DNA from: Solimonas sp041659605
GTDB lineage: Bacteria > Pseudomonadota > Gammaproteobacteria > Nevskiales > Nevskiaceae
Assembly: GCA_041659605.1 (NCBI GenBank)
Contig: JBAZXW010000006.1
Location: 1 to 64,000 of the forward strand
Length of the DNA stretch: 64,000 bases
Direction of reading: 5' to 3'
Made by a program: the position numbers and the translations under genes. Below are positions 34,029 through 43,437 of the stretch, piece by piece (position 1 is the stretch's first letter; each line of letters begins with the position of its first letter). The notes beneath the pieces were generated by a model that searched no databases, was not told where the DNA came from, and saw only the letters and a program-made list of their open reading frames with translations.

Positions 34029-34412
34029 TGTTTCTCTCCGTCCAGCGTTGCGCCATCATCAGCGCCCGCGTCAATTGTCCAAGCAATTGCGTCGCACCAG
34101 TGGCCCCCGAAGCACGCCGCCCGGGCCATTTTGCTTGCATTTTCGGCCACTTCAGCCTCTTGGACACCGGACCGCAGACTGCGTAGCGCTCTGACCAGCC
34201 GATGCGCAAGGGTCCCTCTTCCGGTAGGACAAGCTGGTCATGGCCGCCGATGCTCGTGTCAGCGAAAATCACAACATCGGACCCGGAACGCTTCAGAGTC
34301 GCATGACCTGCTGGCGGCAGGCGCCAGTTGACATGCCGACGCGGCCAACACAAGAAAAAAGAGCCAGGGTCCGAAAGCCCTGGCTCGATCGATCCTTCTG
34401 TCACCGCCGGGA
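34029..34412. other. Intergenic region between the two AveC-like genes
   Basis: No gene is supported in this 384-base gap. Two CAATTG palindromes lie at 34072-34077 and 34084-34089, twelve bases apart, in the expected promoter area of the downstream AveC-like gene; no TACC-type operator is present. The right end holds a terminator (34361-34386) for the upstream copy. Weak short ORFs on both strands were not considered coding. Confidence 0.6.
34361..34386 (-). terminator. Rho-independent terminator after AveC-like gene B
   Basis: Stem GAGCCAGGG / CCCTGGCTC with an 8-base loop is followed on the minus strand by a T-run (AAAAAA at 34355-34360 on the plus strand). It lies 27 bases after the stop at 34413. 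Confidence 0.88.
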
Positions 34413-35534
34413 TCAGTCGGCGCCGATTACCGTGGTTCTCATTTCCGGCGTCACGATCAATGCCGGCTGGCCGTCGACGCGCGGACCGGCACGATTCAGC
34501 GGCACGCCGGGACCGACGCACGCGTACTGAGTGCCTTCGCCGCAGACGCCGGGGCGCAGATGCGCGGGCGTATCGGCCGGCATCGGGTCACCGTTCATTG
34601 CGAAGAACTGCGCCGGCATGTTGTAGACGAACAGGTAGAGCAGCTGGAAGATCGCCAGGAACGCCAGGTAGCGCATTGCGCCTTTGACCACCGGCCCCGC
34701 CTTGACCTTCTCCAGGCCGCGCTCGACAAAGGTCTGGCCCTTGTCGTTGGTCCAGTAAAGCACGTTAGCGCTGGCACCTGCGAAGCCGCCCCACAGGAAC
34801 ATCTCGTAGATCGGGTACTGATACCAGTGCCCGCCGAAGATCGACCATTTCTGGATCGCGCCGGTGAACGCCCACAAGCCGACCTGGCACGCGGGGAACT
34901 CGGCGATGAAGTCGTAAATGAAGCCGCAGACCATGCCGACCATGAAGATGGTCATCGGGCTGCTGGTCGGGTAGCGCCGCTTCCAGGCGCGCATCGCCCC
35001 GAGAATGATCAGGAACGGAATGCCAACCAGCCAGATGTACATCGACGAGGCAGCAAACACCGGCTCAGGCACCAGGTTGGCGTTCGGCGTGATCGCGCCG
35101 GGAACGTGGGTGATCCAGTTGCCGTAGTTCGTGAAATGACTGGAATACGTCCACCACTGCGTAACATAGAGACCACCCGGGTCCTGGAACCAGAGCAACG
35201 GGGCCACGCCGATGACGATGCCATCAGTGGTCAGCCGCCGGTACTTGATGATCGGGCGGATCGTGAACCAGTATAGGGTCGACGAACTCGCGACGATGCA
35301 GAAGTACTCGAACGCCTTGATCCAGAAGCGCCTTGTCTCGTCGTTCGCCGGGGCGGGGGTCGGCGTGAAATCACCCGACAGGATCCAGCTTCCCCAGACG
35401 TACAGCTGAAACAGCAGAAACAGTGCGCCGACGCCGGCCCACCACTTGATTGCTACGCTGGCGTCGCCAGCCACCGAGGCGCGTGCCCCGGAGGCTGACT
35501 TCGGAAGCGCAGCGTCTCCCATAACCGTAGCCAT
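34413..35534 (-). CDS. AveC-like multi-pass membrane protein B
   Basis: This 373-residue paralogue of the protein at 32907-34028 has the same length and the same ordered motifs: QLYVWGSWIL, YRRLTTDGIVIGV, YSSHFTNYGNWITHVPG, RYPTSSPMTIFMVG, YWTNDKGQTFVERGLEKVK and a C-terminal Cys pair (PGVCGEGTQYACVGPG). A perfect AGGAGG precedes the ATG at 35534. It follows the MoxR and VWA genes on the same strand after 167 bases, so it may be the final gene of the operon that begins with the fused acyl-CoA dehydrogenase. The hydrophobic belt, conserved Trp/Tyr and Cys residues suggest a membrane enzyme or sterol/terpene-handling protein. Confidence 0.8.
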   Translation of the reverse strand: MATVMGDAALPKSASGARASVAGDASVAIKWWAGVGALFLLFQLYVWGSWILSGDFTPTPAPANDETRRFWIKAFEYFCIVASSSTLYWFTIRPIIKYRRLTTDGIVIGVAPLLWFQDPGGLYVTQWWTYSSHFTNYGNWITHVPGAITPNANLVPEPVFAASSMYIWLVGIPFLIILGAMRAWKRRYPTSSPMTIFMVGMVCGFIYDFIAEFPACQVGLWAFTGAIQKWSIFGGHWYQYPIYEMFLWGGFAGASANVLYWTNDKGQTFVERGLEKVKAGPVVKGAMRYLAFLAIFQLLYLFVYNMPAQFFAMNGDPMPADTPAHLRPGVCGEGTQYACVGPGVPLNRAGPRVDGQPALIVTPEMRTTVIGAD

Positions 35535-35700
35535 ATCGTTCCTCCTGCATCGCACCATGCGATGTCACGATCTCGATTATCGGCAGCATGACGGCTGATG
35601 GGATCCTCGATGTTCTAGCCGTACAGGTCACCGGACTTGCCGATGTGGCCAGTCCGTCGCATACAAGCGATCACGTTCCAGGGCGACCCGGCGGCTCAAA

Positions 35701-37470
35701 TCACGCGACCTTCAGGCTTCGCTTCGACGCGCTCGATGCCTTCTGTGTTCTCGAAGTTGCCTCGATCAGGGCGCGCATCGTCACCTTGCGCACATTGGCC
35801 AGGAACTCGTTCTGATTGCGTACGCTCAGCGTCGTTGCCGCCCCGAACACCGCCTTGAGCTGCTGCTCGTCCTGATCGCTGCCGATCGACAGACACAGGC
35901 ACCCGGTACCGCTGGCGCGGATCTTCTCGAGCGCCTTGCGGGTGTCGGCCTCGGCATAGGCCCCCTCGTAGTCTTGGTCGTAGGCAAAGCCGTCCGAGAT
36001 GACGATCAGCAGTCGATGCGGCAGGCGTGTTTCATCGCGCAGCTTGCGCGCCGCATGGCGCAGCGCGGCACCGGTCCGTGTGTATCCCACCGGATCAATC
36101 AGCTTGAGACGCTCCGCGAGGCTGTTGTCGAAGCGATCCTGGAAGCTCTTCAGCCGCAGGAAGCGGACCAGATTGCGTCCCCACGAGTGATATCCAAACA
36201 AAGCCACCTGGTCACCGAGGCGTTCGAAGACACTGGCAAGCTGATAGGCAATAACGGACTGTTGCCGGTGAATGGAACCCCCGTCCGTGCCAGATTCCGC
36301 CGTCGACCCCGATACATCGAGGAGGATCATCACTGCGAGGTCGCGTTTGGTGCGCCGGCTTGCACGATACAGCCGCAAGCTGGGCGTCGTACGAGTGCGG
36401 ACGTCGATGGCATAGTCGACCACCCGATCGATGATCAACTCAATGCCGTCTTCTTCGTTGCGGTGCAGTTCATAGCTCAGCCCGATACCCGACAGTTGCC
36501 GCACGAGCGCCTGCGACGGTGCGCGCAAGGCCTCGACGAGTTCTGCATTGGGCGTTTCGGCCCATGGATCGACTTCTTCCACGACCGCCCAGTCGGGCCG
36601 ATAGCGATTCTTGTAGACGTCCCATTCTGCGTAGCTGTTGGTGCCGGGTTCGACGCCGTCGTGCTCGAGCGGCGGCACGCCACGGACGCTCATCAGGCGT
36701 GCGAGCAGTCCTTTCTTTGCGGCGCGGATCGCACGACTGATCGGCATCTCGCCGCCGGCGCCGCCCTCGTCGTTCGATGGCTTGCCAGCCACGCCAGCGC
36801 CCAGCATCTGCTTCATCAGTGACTGCAGCATGCCACCCTGACCCTTCATCAAGGGGTTCGACAACAGGCGCATGAACAGGCTTTCCTCAGCGTCTTCCTC
36901 GTCCAGCGTCGACACCTGCTGCGTCGCGGAGAGATCCAGCTCGCCGCGCACAGGCGTCGCCAGCGCGCGCGCATCAGCCGGCATCGCACTGCCGAGGAAG
37001 TGCGACACGCGCAGCACGCCGACGAATGCCGGCGGAATAGCGAGGCGCTTGTCACTCGTCGCAAGCGCGTACGAGGCGGCCGGATCTGACGTCACCGGAA
37101 AATCCGCAACCCAGGGATGTTCACTGAAGGCGCGAGGCACGACCCAGTGGTGCCGTGCTGCTGCACGTACGATCTCGGCCTGCATGTAGCGCTGCGCGAC
37201 GCCGGGGCGACCGACCATCTTGAGAAGCAGGCCACGCTGCAGTCCACCGGACCTCAGCAGCAATGCCTGCGCGACCACCAGGTGTTTGCAGTCGATCTCG
37301 GCGCAGCTCACGGGCACGTGGATGCATTGCCAGTCCGCGTAGCCCACCTGCTTTCTGTCGTCGTGCAGATGCACGGCGACGTTGCGACCCGCAATCGCGG
37401 AGGCGAGACAGGCATGGCGATGTCCCTCGCCTGTCTGCCTCCCGCGGGCAACAGGTAACAGCTCGGTCAT
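35701..37470 (-). CDS. VWA-domain protein, CbbO/NorD-type chaperone partner
   Basis: This 589-residue protein has a variable N-terminal domain (1-330) and a C-terminal von Willebrand A domain (about 370-570) with the metal-ion adhesion motif DVSGSTAES near 383, the mid-domain TRTGAALRH and the ISDGFAYD region. This layout matches CbbO and NorD, which work with a MoxR ATPase (CbbQ, NorQ) to activate RuBisCO or to insert the non-haem iron of nitric oxide reductase. The MoxR gene is encoded 30 bases upstream. Here it is next to AveC-like genes, so the client is probably a different metalloprotein. GGAAG precedes the start. Confidence 0.85.
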   Translation of the reverse strand: MTELLPVARGRQTGEGHRHACLASAIAGRNVAVHLHDDRKQVGYADWQCIHVPVSCAEIDCKHLVVAQALLLRSGGLQRGLLLKMVGRPGVAQRYMQAEIVRAAARHHWVVPRAFSEHPWVADFPVTSDPAASYALATSDKRLAIPPAFVGVLRVSHFLGSAMPADARALATPVRGELDLSATQQVSTLDEEDAEESLFMRLLSNPLMKGQGGMLQSLMKQMLGAGVAGKPSNDEGGAGGEMPISRAIRAAKKGLLARLMSVRGVPPLEHDGVEPGTNSYAEWDVYKNRYRPDWAVVEEVDPWAETPNAELVEALRAPSQALVRQLSGIGLSYELHRNEEDGIELIIDRVVDYAIDVRTRTTPSLRLYRASRRTKRDLAVMILLDVSGSTAESGTDGGSIHRQQSVIAYQLASVFERLGDQVALFGYHSWGRNLVRFLRLKSFQDRFDNSLAERLKLIDPVGYTRTGAALRHAARKLRDETRLPHRLLIVISDGFAYDQDYEGAYAEADTRKALEKIRASGTGCLCLSIGSDQDEQQLKAVFGAATTLSVRNQNEFLANVRKVTMRALIEATSRTQKASSASKRSLKVA

Positions 37471-37500
37471 CGCCTGTTCTTCCGTGCCGGGGAACGCGTG

Positions 37501-38325
37501 CTAGGAGATGTAGGTGGCTGCCATTTCGATCAGACTTCGACTCACCGCCGGATCGTCGCTCAACGGCCGCACGATCGCTGCGTTCACCGCCTTGATCGGA
37601 TCCAGCCCACTCTTTATCAGTGCGGCTGCGGCGATCAGCGTGCGCGTCGAGCACACTTCCGGCAGCTGCGGCATGTCGAGCTGGCGGATCGCCTGCGCAA
37701 GACGTACCAGATCCTCGGTGCGCTTCTCGTCCAGGCCGGTTTCCATAAGGATGACCTTGCGCTCGATTTCCGGTGCCGGGAATGTCAGCTCGATGGCGAC
37801 CATGCGCTGGCGCGTCGACGGCTTGAGATCCTTGAGCACGCTCTGATAGCCAGGGTTGTACGACACCACCAGCATGAATTCCAGTGGCGCCGAGAGAACC
37901 TCGTTGCGACGGTCGAGGTTCAGCTCACGGCGGTGATCCGTCAGCGCGTGGATGACCACTGTGGTGTCCATGCGCGCCTCGATGACCTCATCCAGATAGC
38001 AGATCGCACCGGTGCGCACCGCACGCGTGAGCGGCCCGTCCTGCCAGACAGTGTCGCCGCCAGTCAGTTGAAAGCGTCCCAGCAGATCCGCTGCCGTGAG
38101 GTCTTCATGACACGACACCGTGATCAGGGGGCGACCGAGACGCGCAGCCATGGCCTCGACGAAACGCGTCTTGCCGCAGCCGGTCGGCCCCTTGAGCATG
38201 ACTGCACGCCGGCACGCCCAAGCGCTCTCGAATACCTCGACCTCATCCCCAACCTGCAGGTAGAACGGTTGCGAGGTCTCGGCAGTGGCGTCTTTCATTG
38301 AACGTACATTTAAATGCTGACCCAT
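37501..38325 (-). CDS. MoxR-type AAA+ ATPase, CbbQ/NorQ family
   Basis: This 274-residue ATPase has Walker A GPTGCGKT (46-53), Walker B AICYLDEV near 109 with a following EARMDT, sensor region SYNPGYQS near 152 and RQRMVAIEL near 168 (arginine finger region). CbbQ/NorQ proteins form hexamers and use a VWA partner to remodel enzymes. It pairs with the VWA gene downstream. The ATG used lies within a CATTTAAATG palindrome; the internal methionine at residue 10 (38298) is an alternative start. The operon would continue from the epoxide hydrolase 113 bases upstream. Confidence 0.9.
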   Translation of the reverse strand: MGQHLNVRSMKDATAETSQPFYLQVGDEVEVFESAWACRRAVMLKGPTGCGKTRFVEAMAARLGRPLITVSCHEDLTAADLLGRFQLTGGDTVWQDGPLTRAVRTGAICYLDEVIEARMDTTVVIHALTDHRRELNLDRRNEVLSAPLEFMLVVSYNPGYQSVLKDLKPSTRQRMVAIELTFPAPEIERKVILMETGLDEKRTEDLVRLAQAIRQLDMPQLPEVCSTRTLIAAAALIKSGLDPIKAVNAAIVRPLSDDPAVSRSLIEMAATYIS

Positions 38326-38438
38326 CAGACTTGCCCCGATTCTCCGATCCAGATCTCAAGTATGGCCGCCTTCGCTAGCTGATCCGCCGATAAATGCTTG
38401 CAGCATGGGCCACTACTCTTGCGTGATTGGCCATCCAC

Positions 38439-39602
38439 TCAGGATGAGGCGCGGAGCGGCCGGAAGAACTCGCGCAACTCGCCGACAAGGACGCGAGGCT
38501 CCTCCATCGCAGCAAAATGGCCGCCGCGTTCGCACTCGGTCCAGCGCTGAAGGTTGTAGTAGCGCTCAGCCCAGCGACGTGGCTGCAACATCACTTCGTG
38601 GTGAAACACCGCGACCCCGGTCGGCGCTTCGACGACGGGCATCCGGTTGTGTGATGGCCGCCAGGGTTGGTGCGCCGCCTCGTAGTAGTAGCGGGCCGAG
38701 GTTCCGAAGCTCTGCGTGACCCAGTACAGCATGACGCTGGTCAGCAGGTCGTCCTTGCTGAACCGTGCCTCGACGTCGCCCTGACAATCGCTCCAGGTCC
38801 GGCGCTTCTCCAGCAGCCAAGAGCACAGTCCGACCGGAGAATCGTTGAGCGCGAACGCAATCGTCTGCGGCTTGGTCGTCTGCAGCGCGTAGTAGCCCGC
38901 CTCGCCCTGGAAGAATCCCTGGTTCTTCTGCAGCCACGCGCGCTCCGACTCTGCGTAGTCGTCCGGACTGACGGCGCCTCCTGTGAAGATGTCGAGCGGG
39001 GTCATCAAATGGATATGGACACCGTAGAGTCGATTCGCATACTTGTGCCCAAGTTGCGCCGACACGATCGCCCCCCAGTCACCGCCCTGCGTAGCAAACC
39101 GCGGGTAGCCAAGGCGCTGCATCAGCTTGACCCAGAGATCCGCGGTCGCCGAAAAGTTGATTCCGGGCCGGGTCAACGGCGTCGAGTATCCATAGCCGGG
39201 CAGCGACGGAATAACCAGGTCGAAGGCATCCTCGGCCACGCCGCCGTGTGCGGCCGGATCGGTCAACGGCCCGATGAGCTTCTGAAAATCCCAGAATGTC
39301 CATGGCCAGCCGTGATTCAGCAGCAGCGGCATCGGCTTTGGACCCTTGCCCTTGATGTGCATGTAATGAATCCGCATACCGTCGATTTCCGTCAGGAAAT
39401 GCGGAAATGCGTTCATATCGCGCTCGTGCCGGCGCCAGTCGTAGCCACTGCGCCAGTATTCGACGAGCTTCTTCAGGTAGTCGCCGTTGGTGCCGTACTC
39501 CCAGTTTGGATTGGCGAAGTCTTCCGCCCAACGGACGCGATCGAGTCGCTGCCGCAGATCGTCGAGAACGTCGTCACCGACGGCAATCGTAAATGGCTTC
39601 AC
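38439..39602 (-). CDS. Epoxide hydrolase with EHN domain (juvenile-hormone-type)
   Basis: This 387-residue alpha/beta hydrolase has the N-terminal EHN domain (1-100, VKPFTIAVGDDVLDDLRQRL), the oxyanion motif HGWP (97-100), the nucleophile aspartate in QGGDWGA (Asp175), and the catalytic histidine in RGGHFAAMEEP near 364. Such enzymes hydrolyse epoxides, often of terpenoid or juvenile hormone-like compounds. GTG at 39602 is chosen because GAGGAG lies upstream and the EHN domain begins right there; the open frame continues 54 codons further up but would overlap the previous gene. Both catalytic tyrosines of the family lie in the lid and were not mapped. Confidence 0.88.
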   Translation of the reverse strand: MKPFTIAVGDDVLDDLRQRLDRVRWAEDFANPNWEYGTNGDYLKKLVEYWRSGYDWRRHERDMNAFPHFLTEIDGMRIHYMHIKGKGPKPMPLLLNHGWPWTFWDFQKLIGPLTDPAAHGGVAEDAFDLVIPSLPGYGYSTPLTRPGINFSATADLWVKLMQRLGYPRFATQGGDWGAIVSAQLGHKYANRLYGVHIHLMTPLDIFTGGAVSPDDYAESERAWLQKNQGFFQGEAGYYALQTTKPQTIAFALNDSPVGLCSWLLEKRRTWSDCQGDVEARFSKDDLLTSVMLYWVTQSFGTSARYYYEAAHQPWRPSHNRMPVVEAPTGVAVFHHEVMLQPRRWAERYYNLQRWTECERGGHFAAMEEPRVLVGELREFFRPLRASS

Positions 39603-39648
39603 TGCTCTGCGCTCCTCACGTTTGGATACTCGGCGGCCGGCTTGCCGG

Positions 39649-41985
39649 TCAGTCGCGAAAGATCGCGCGCGCAATGATGGTGCGCTGGATCTCGTTGGTG
39701 CCGCCGTAAATACTCGCGGCCCGGTTGTAGAGGTACTCGTACACGGCAACAGCGTCCTCGGCACCCTCTGGATCGCGGTCCGCGCCCGCTGACGTCAGCA
39801 ACTCGCGCGGATAGTCGAGGGCGTCCACACCAAGGATGTCGAATGCGAGTTCGGTCAACTGCTGCTGCACCTCGGTCGCCGCAACCTTGAGAATCGATCC
39901 ATACACGCGCGTGTAGGGGGACTCGCCCGAGTCCATCAGGTAGTCCAGCTCCAGAGACTCGAGCGCGTGCAGCTGGATCTCGAGCTGCGCGAGTCGCCAC
40001 GCCACTTGCCGCATCTCGCCGGAGGCTTCGAGCTGCTCGCGCCGGCGTTCCAGCAACTGCCTGGCGCGATTCAGGATGCGCTCCTTGTGCGCGACCTTCG
40101 CGAGTGCGGCGCGTTCGTGCGCAAGCAGGAACGTTGCAATCTTCCAGCCATCCCCTTCCTCGCCCACACGCTGCGCTACCGGGACGCGCACGTTGTCGAG
40201 GAAGACCTGGTTCAGGTGGTGAAGTCCGTCGATCGAGTGAATGGGCCGCACCGAAACACCCTCGGCCTGCATGTCGATCATCAGGAACGTGATCGTGCGA
40301 TGGCGATCTTTGGGGTCGCCGGTACGCACCAGGCAGTGCATCTTGTCCGCATAGTGCGCTTGGGTGGTCCAGATCTTGGTGCCGTTGACGATGTAGTGAT
40401 TCCCCTGCCGCTCGGCGCGCGTGCGCAGCGAAGCGAGATCGGAGCCCGCATTGGGCTCGGAATACCCTTGGCACCACCAGACATCGCTGCTCAGGACGCC
40501 CGGCAAGTGCTCAGCCTGCTGCGCCTCCGTACCGAAGGTATATAGAACCGGTCCGACCATCTTGATGCCATACGGCATCACGTCCGGTGCGTTCAGGCGA
40601 CCGGCTTCGCTCTGGAATATGTACTGCTGAATTGCCGTCCATCCGGTTCCGCCAAACTCGCGCGGCCAAGAACTCGCTATCCACCCTTGCTTGTGCAGAG
40701 CTTTCTGCCAACGGACGTAGTCGTCCTTGGCCAGCGGCAGTCCTGTGCGCACCTTGCGTTCGATATCGCGCGACAGGTTTTCACGCACGAAGTTGCGGAC
40801 CTGCGCGGCAAACGCCTGGTCGGGGGCACTGAATACACCGTCGATAGGGCGTACGCGTTCTCCCTCCAGAGCCCGGTCCACATAGCTCTGAGTGCAGTAT
40901 CCCGTGGCGCCGAATCGCGCGATGAGCGACTCGATGCGTTTCATGAAGCGCCCCGGCAGTGCCTCCTGCGTGAAGCCGACAGCCCCGTGAAGCTGCACCG
41001 CATCCTGGGCAATGCGTCGCGCGATCCGGCCGAACAGGCTTTTGGCACCCAAGACCACCAACGGCACCGCTTCGCTGTCCTCGACGGCGTCGACCTGCGA
41101 GATCGCGCGACGCAAATAGGCCGCGGCCAGCTCAGTCTCCATGAACATGTCGACGACACGCATGCGCAGCGCCTGGAACGCACTCAGCTTGCGTCCGTAT
41201 TGCTCGCGCGCGTCGAGATATTCGCGTGTGAGCTCAAAAACCTGGCGCATCGCGCCGAGCGCTTCTGACATCGACAGCAGCATCGCCCACGCCTGGGCCT
41301 GGGCCAGAACGCGGCGCGCCGATGCCCCCGATCCAATCACTTCGGCCTGTGCTGCATCGAACCGCACGACGTTCGCAGGCCCTCCGTCGGCGCGATCAAC
41401 CGGATCGAGAACGACGCCGACTGCCGCGGCGGCAACCCGGCACAGGACCACGTCGCGTGCGGGGCCTCCTTCGGTGCGGGCGCTGACGATGAAGTGTGTC
41501 GCGGCGCTTCCGAATTGGACGCCGCGCTTGATGCCGCTCACCCGCCAGCCAGTATCCGCCCTGATGGCTATGGTTGAGCGCGCCGAAAACTCCTCCCGGT
41601 CTCCATGCTCGCGCGTCGCCAGCACGGTGCGCTCGGTACCACTCAGTAGTCCGGCCAGGAGTTGCCCCCGTTCGGGCACATCCGGCAGCCCCTGAAAGAG
41701 TCGGGCAACAACGACGTGATCAAGGTAGGGGTGTGCCACCGGATGATGCCCGAATGCCTCAAGCAGGATCGAAAGCTCAGCAAGGCCTCCACCGAGCCCG
41801 TCAAACGATGCATTGACTGGCAACGCCAGCCAGCCCAGGTCGGCAAAGGCCTGCCAGATGCAAGCGCCTTCGGTCGCCCCGAGCTCGATCAGCTTTGGGT
41901 ATTCGCCTTTCAGAAACCTCGACGCTGCGTCCTTGATCATGGACGCCAGTTCGGCATCTACCGCCGGATTTGAGACTGTCTGCAC
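39649..41985 (-). CDS. Fused two-domain acyl-CoA dehydrogenase (FadE34-like)
   Basis: This 778-residue protein is two acyl-CoA dehydrogenase modules in one chain. The N-terminal half (1-370) is the divergent type (QYGRKLSAFQALRMRVVD near 250; LHGAVGFTQEALPGRF near 320), and the C-terminal half (385-778) is the full type (CQGYSEPNAGSDLAS near 506, GGTNEIQRTIIARA at the end). This matches FadE34 of steroid side-chain degradation and is the fused counterpart of the split pair at 3635-5877. It starts at GTG (41985) with GAGGAG eight bases upstream. It heads an operon reading into the epoxide hydrolase, MoxR, VWA and AveC-like genes, with a TACC operator at 42102. Confidence 0.9.
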   Translation of the reverse strand: MQTVSNPAVDAELASMIKDAASRFLKGEYPKLIELGATEGACIWQAFADLGWLALPVNASFDGLGGGLAELSILLEAFGHHPVAHPYLDHVVVARLFQGLPDVPERGQLLAGLLSGTERTVLATREHGDREEFSARSTIAIRADTGWRVSGIKRGVQFGSAATHFIVSARTEGGPARDVVLCRVAAAAVGVVLDPVDRADGGPANVVRFDAAQAEVIGSGASARRVLAQAQAWAMLLSMSEALGAMRQVFELTREYLDAREQYGRKLSAFQALRMRVVDMFMETELAAAYLRRAISQVDAVEDSEAVPLVVLGAKSLFGRIARRIAQDAVQLHGAVGFTQEALPGRFMKRIESLIARFGATGYCTQSYVDRALEGERVRPIDGVFSAPDQAFAAQVRNFVRENLSRDIERKVRTGLPLAKDDYVRWQKALHKQGWIASSWPREFGGTGWTAIQQYIFQSEAGRLNAPDVMPYGIKMVGPVLYTFGTEAQQAEHLPGVLSSDVWWCQGYSEPNAGSDLASLRTRAERQGNHYIVNGTKIWTTQAHYADKMHCLVRTGDPKDRHRTITFLMIDMQAEGVSVRPIHSIDGLHHLNQVFLDNVRVPVAQRVGEEGDGWKIATFLLAHERAALAKVAHKERILNRARQLLERRREQLEASGEMRQVAWRLAQLEIQLHALESLELDYLMDSGESPYTRVYGSILKVAATEVQQQLTELAFDILGVDALDYPRELLTSAGADRDPEGAEDAVAVYEYLYNRAASIYGGTNEIQRTIIARAIFRD

Positions 41986-42097
41986 CGATTGCGCTCCTCA
42001 ACGCCAACTTCGGGTTCGCGCCGCACTGCGGTCACACACGCACGACGCCGCGCCCGACAGGCGGACAGGCGGACACCGGTGCGTCACTTTCCAAAGG

Positions 42098-42117
42098 ATA
42101 GTACCATTGGGTATTAT
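42098..42117. promoter_or_regulatory. TACC-N4-GGTA operator in a divergent promoter
   Basis: TACC-ATTG-GGTA (42102-42113) is shared by two divergent operons. On the plus strand TATTAT (42112-42117) is a likely -10 box for the gene at 42240. On the minus strand TACTAT (42103-42098) is a likely -10 for the fused dehydrogenase. One repressor could silence both. -35 boxes are weak. Confidence 0.6.
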
Positions 42118-42239
42118 TTTCTACCTCTGTGACTTTTCATTCTGAAAGACGGTCTCGTCACTGCCCTCGAGCGCGGTTGAACGGGCCAGTTATCAATACA
42201 GCGGCGAACTGTCCGCCGTGTAACCGCTCAGGAGTTTGC

Positions 42240-43379
42240 GTGCTGAAGTCAACGATCTTTTCCGCCGATCACGAGTTGTTCCGCGACAACGTGCGCCGGT
42301 TCATGCGCACGGAGGTCGAGCCGTTCATGGCGGAGTGGGAAAAGCAGGAGCGGATTCCGCGCGAACTGTGGCTCAAGGCGGGCGAGTGCGGCCTGCTGTG
42401 CCCCGGCGTGCCGGTGGAGTACGGCGGCGCAGGAGCCGACTTTCTATACAACGTGGTCGTTGCCGAGGAGACCGGCTACGCAATCGGTGGCGGCAGCCTG
42501 CCGTTCTCCGCGCAGTCGGACATCCTTGCCTACTATGTGCTCAACCACGGCAGCGAGGAAATCCGGCAACACTGGTTGCCGCGCATGGTCAGTGGCGAAG
42601 TGCTGACCGCGATCGGAATGACCGAACCCGGCGCAGGCAGCGATCTCAAGGCCATTCGCACGCGTGCGGTTCGCGATGGCGCGCACTACGTTCTCAGCGG
42701 CGCCAAGACCTTCATCACCAACGGGCTGGATGCGGACCTGGTGGTCGTCGCCTGCAAAACCGATCCGGATGCAGGTGCCAAGGGCATCAGCATGCTGCTC
42801 GTTGAAACGTCCCTGCCCGGCTTCCGTCGCGGCAAGATTATCGAAAAGATGGGGCAGAAGGCGTCGGGCACATGCGAACTGTTCTTCGACGAGGTCCGCG
42901 TCGACGCCCGCAACCTGCTCGGCGCCGAAGGGCAGGGTTTCGCGATCATGATGGAGGAGCTGCCCAGAGAGCGGCTCAATATCGCAACCCGTGCATACAC
43001 CTCCGCGCTTCGCGGTTATGAACTTGCAGTCGAGTACTGCAAGACGCGTACGGCGTTCGGCCAGAAAGTCATCGACTTTCAGGCCAATCGTCATGCGCTT
43101 GCCGATGTTCGGACGGAGCTCTCGATCGGGCGCGTGTTTCTCGATCGCTGCCTGGAGCGGCTTGTCACCGGCAAGCTGACTGCGCAGGACGCCGCGATGG
43201 CCAAGCTCTGGATCGCCGAGCTCGAATGGCGCGTCCTCGACCGCTGCCTGCAACTCCATGGCGGCTACGGCTACACGATGGAGTACCCGATCTGCCGCCT
43301 GTTCGTCGACGCACGCAGCCGCCGCATCTACGGCGGATCGTCCGAGATCATGCGCGAGTACATTGGACGATCACTCTAG
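42240..43379 (+). CDS. Acyl-CoA dehydrogenase
   Basis: This 379-residue flavoprotein has AIGMTEPGAGSDLKAIR near 125, YVLSGAKTFITNGLD near 150 and the C-terminal LHGGYGYTMEYPICRLFVD and IYGGSSEIMREYIG. The usual IYEGTS glutamate is a glycine, so the base is probably on helix G, as in isovaleryl- and long-chain dehydrogenases (for example the Glu in RGYELAVEYC near 262). GTG at 42240 is chosen because AGGAG lies six bases upstream. It heads the plus-strand operon with the DUF35, thiolase-like, DUF3291 and citryl-CoA-lyase-like genes. Confidence 0.92.
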   Translation: MLKSTIFSADHELFRDNVRRFMRTEVEPFMAEWEKQERIPRELWLKAGECGLLCPGVPVEYGGAGADFLYNVVVAEETGYAIGGGSLPFSAQSDILAYYVLNHGSEEIRQHWLPRMVSGEVLTAIGMTEPGAGSDLKAIRTRAVRDGAHYVLSGAKTFITNGLDADLVVVACKTDPDAGAKGISMLLVETSLPGFRRGKIIEKMGQKASGTCELFFDEVRVDARNLLGAEGQGFAIMMEELPRERLNIATRAYTSALRGYELAVEYCKTRTAFGQKVIDFQANRHALADVRTELSIGRVFLDRCLERLVTGKLTAQDAAMAKLWIAELEWRVLDRCLQLHGGYGYTMEYPICRLFVDARSRRIYGGSSEIMREYIGRSL

Positions 43380-43437
43380 ATCTGCACGGTGCCGAGGCTG
43401 ACGCGCACAACAACACTGATCCCAAGGGGCTCCGAGA

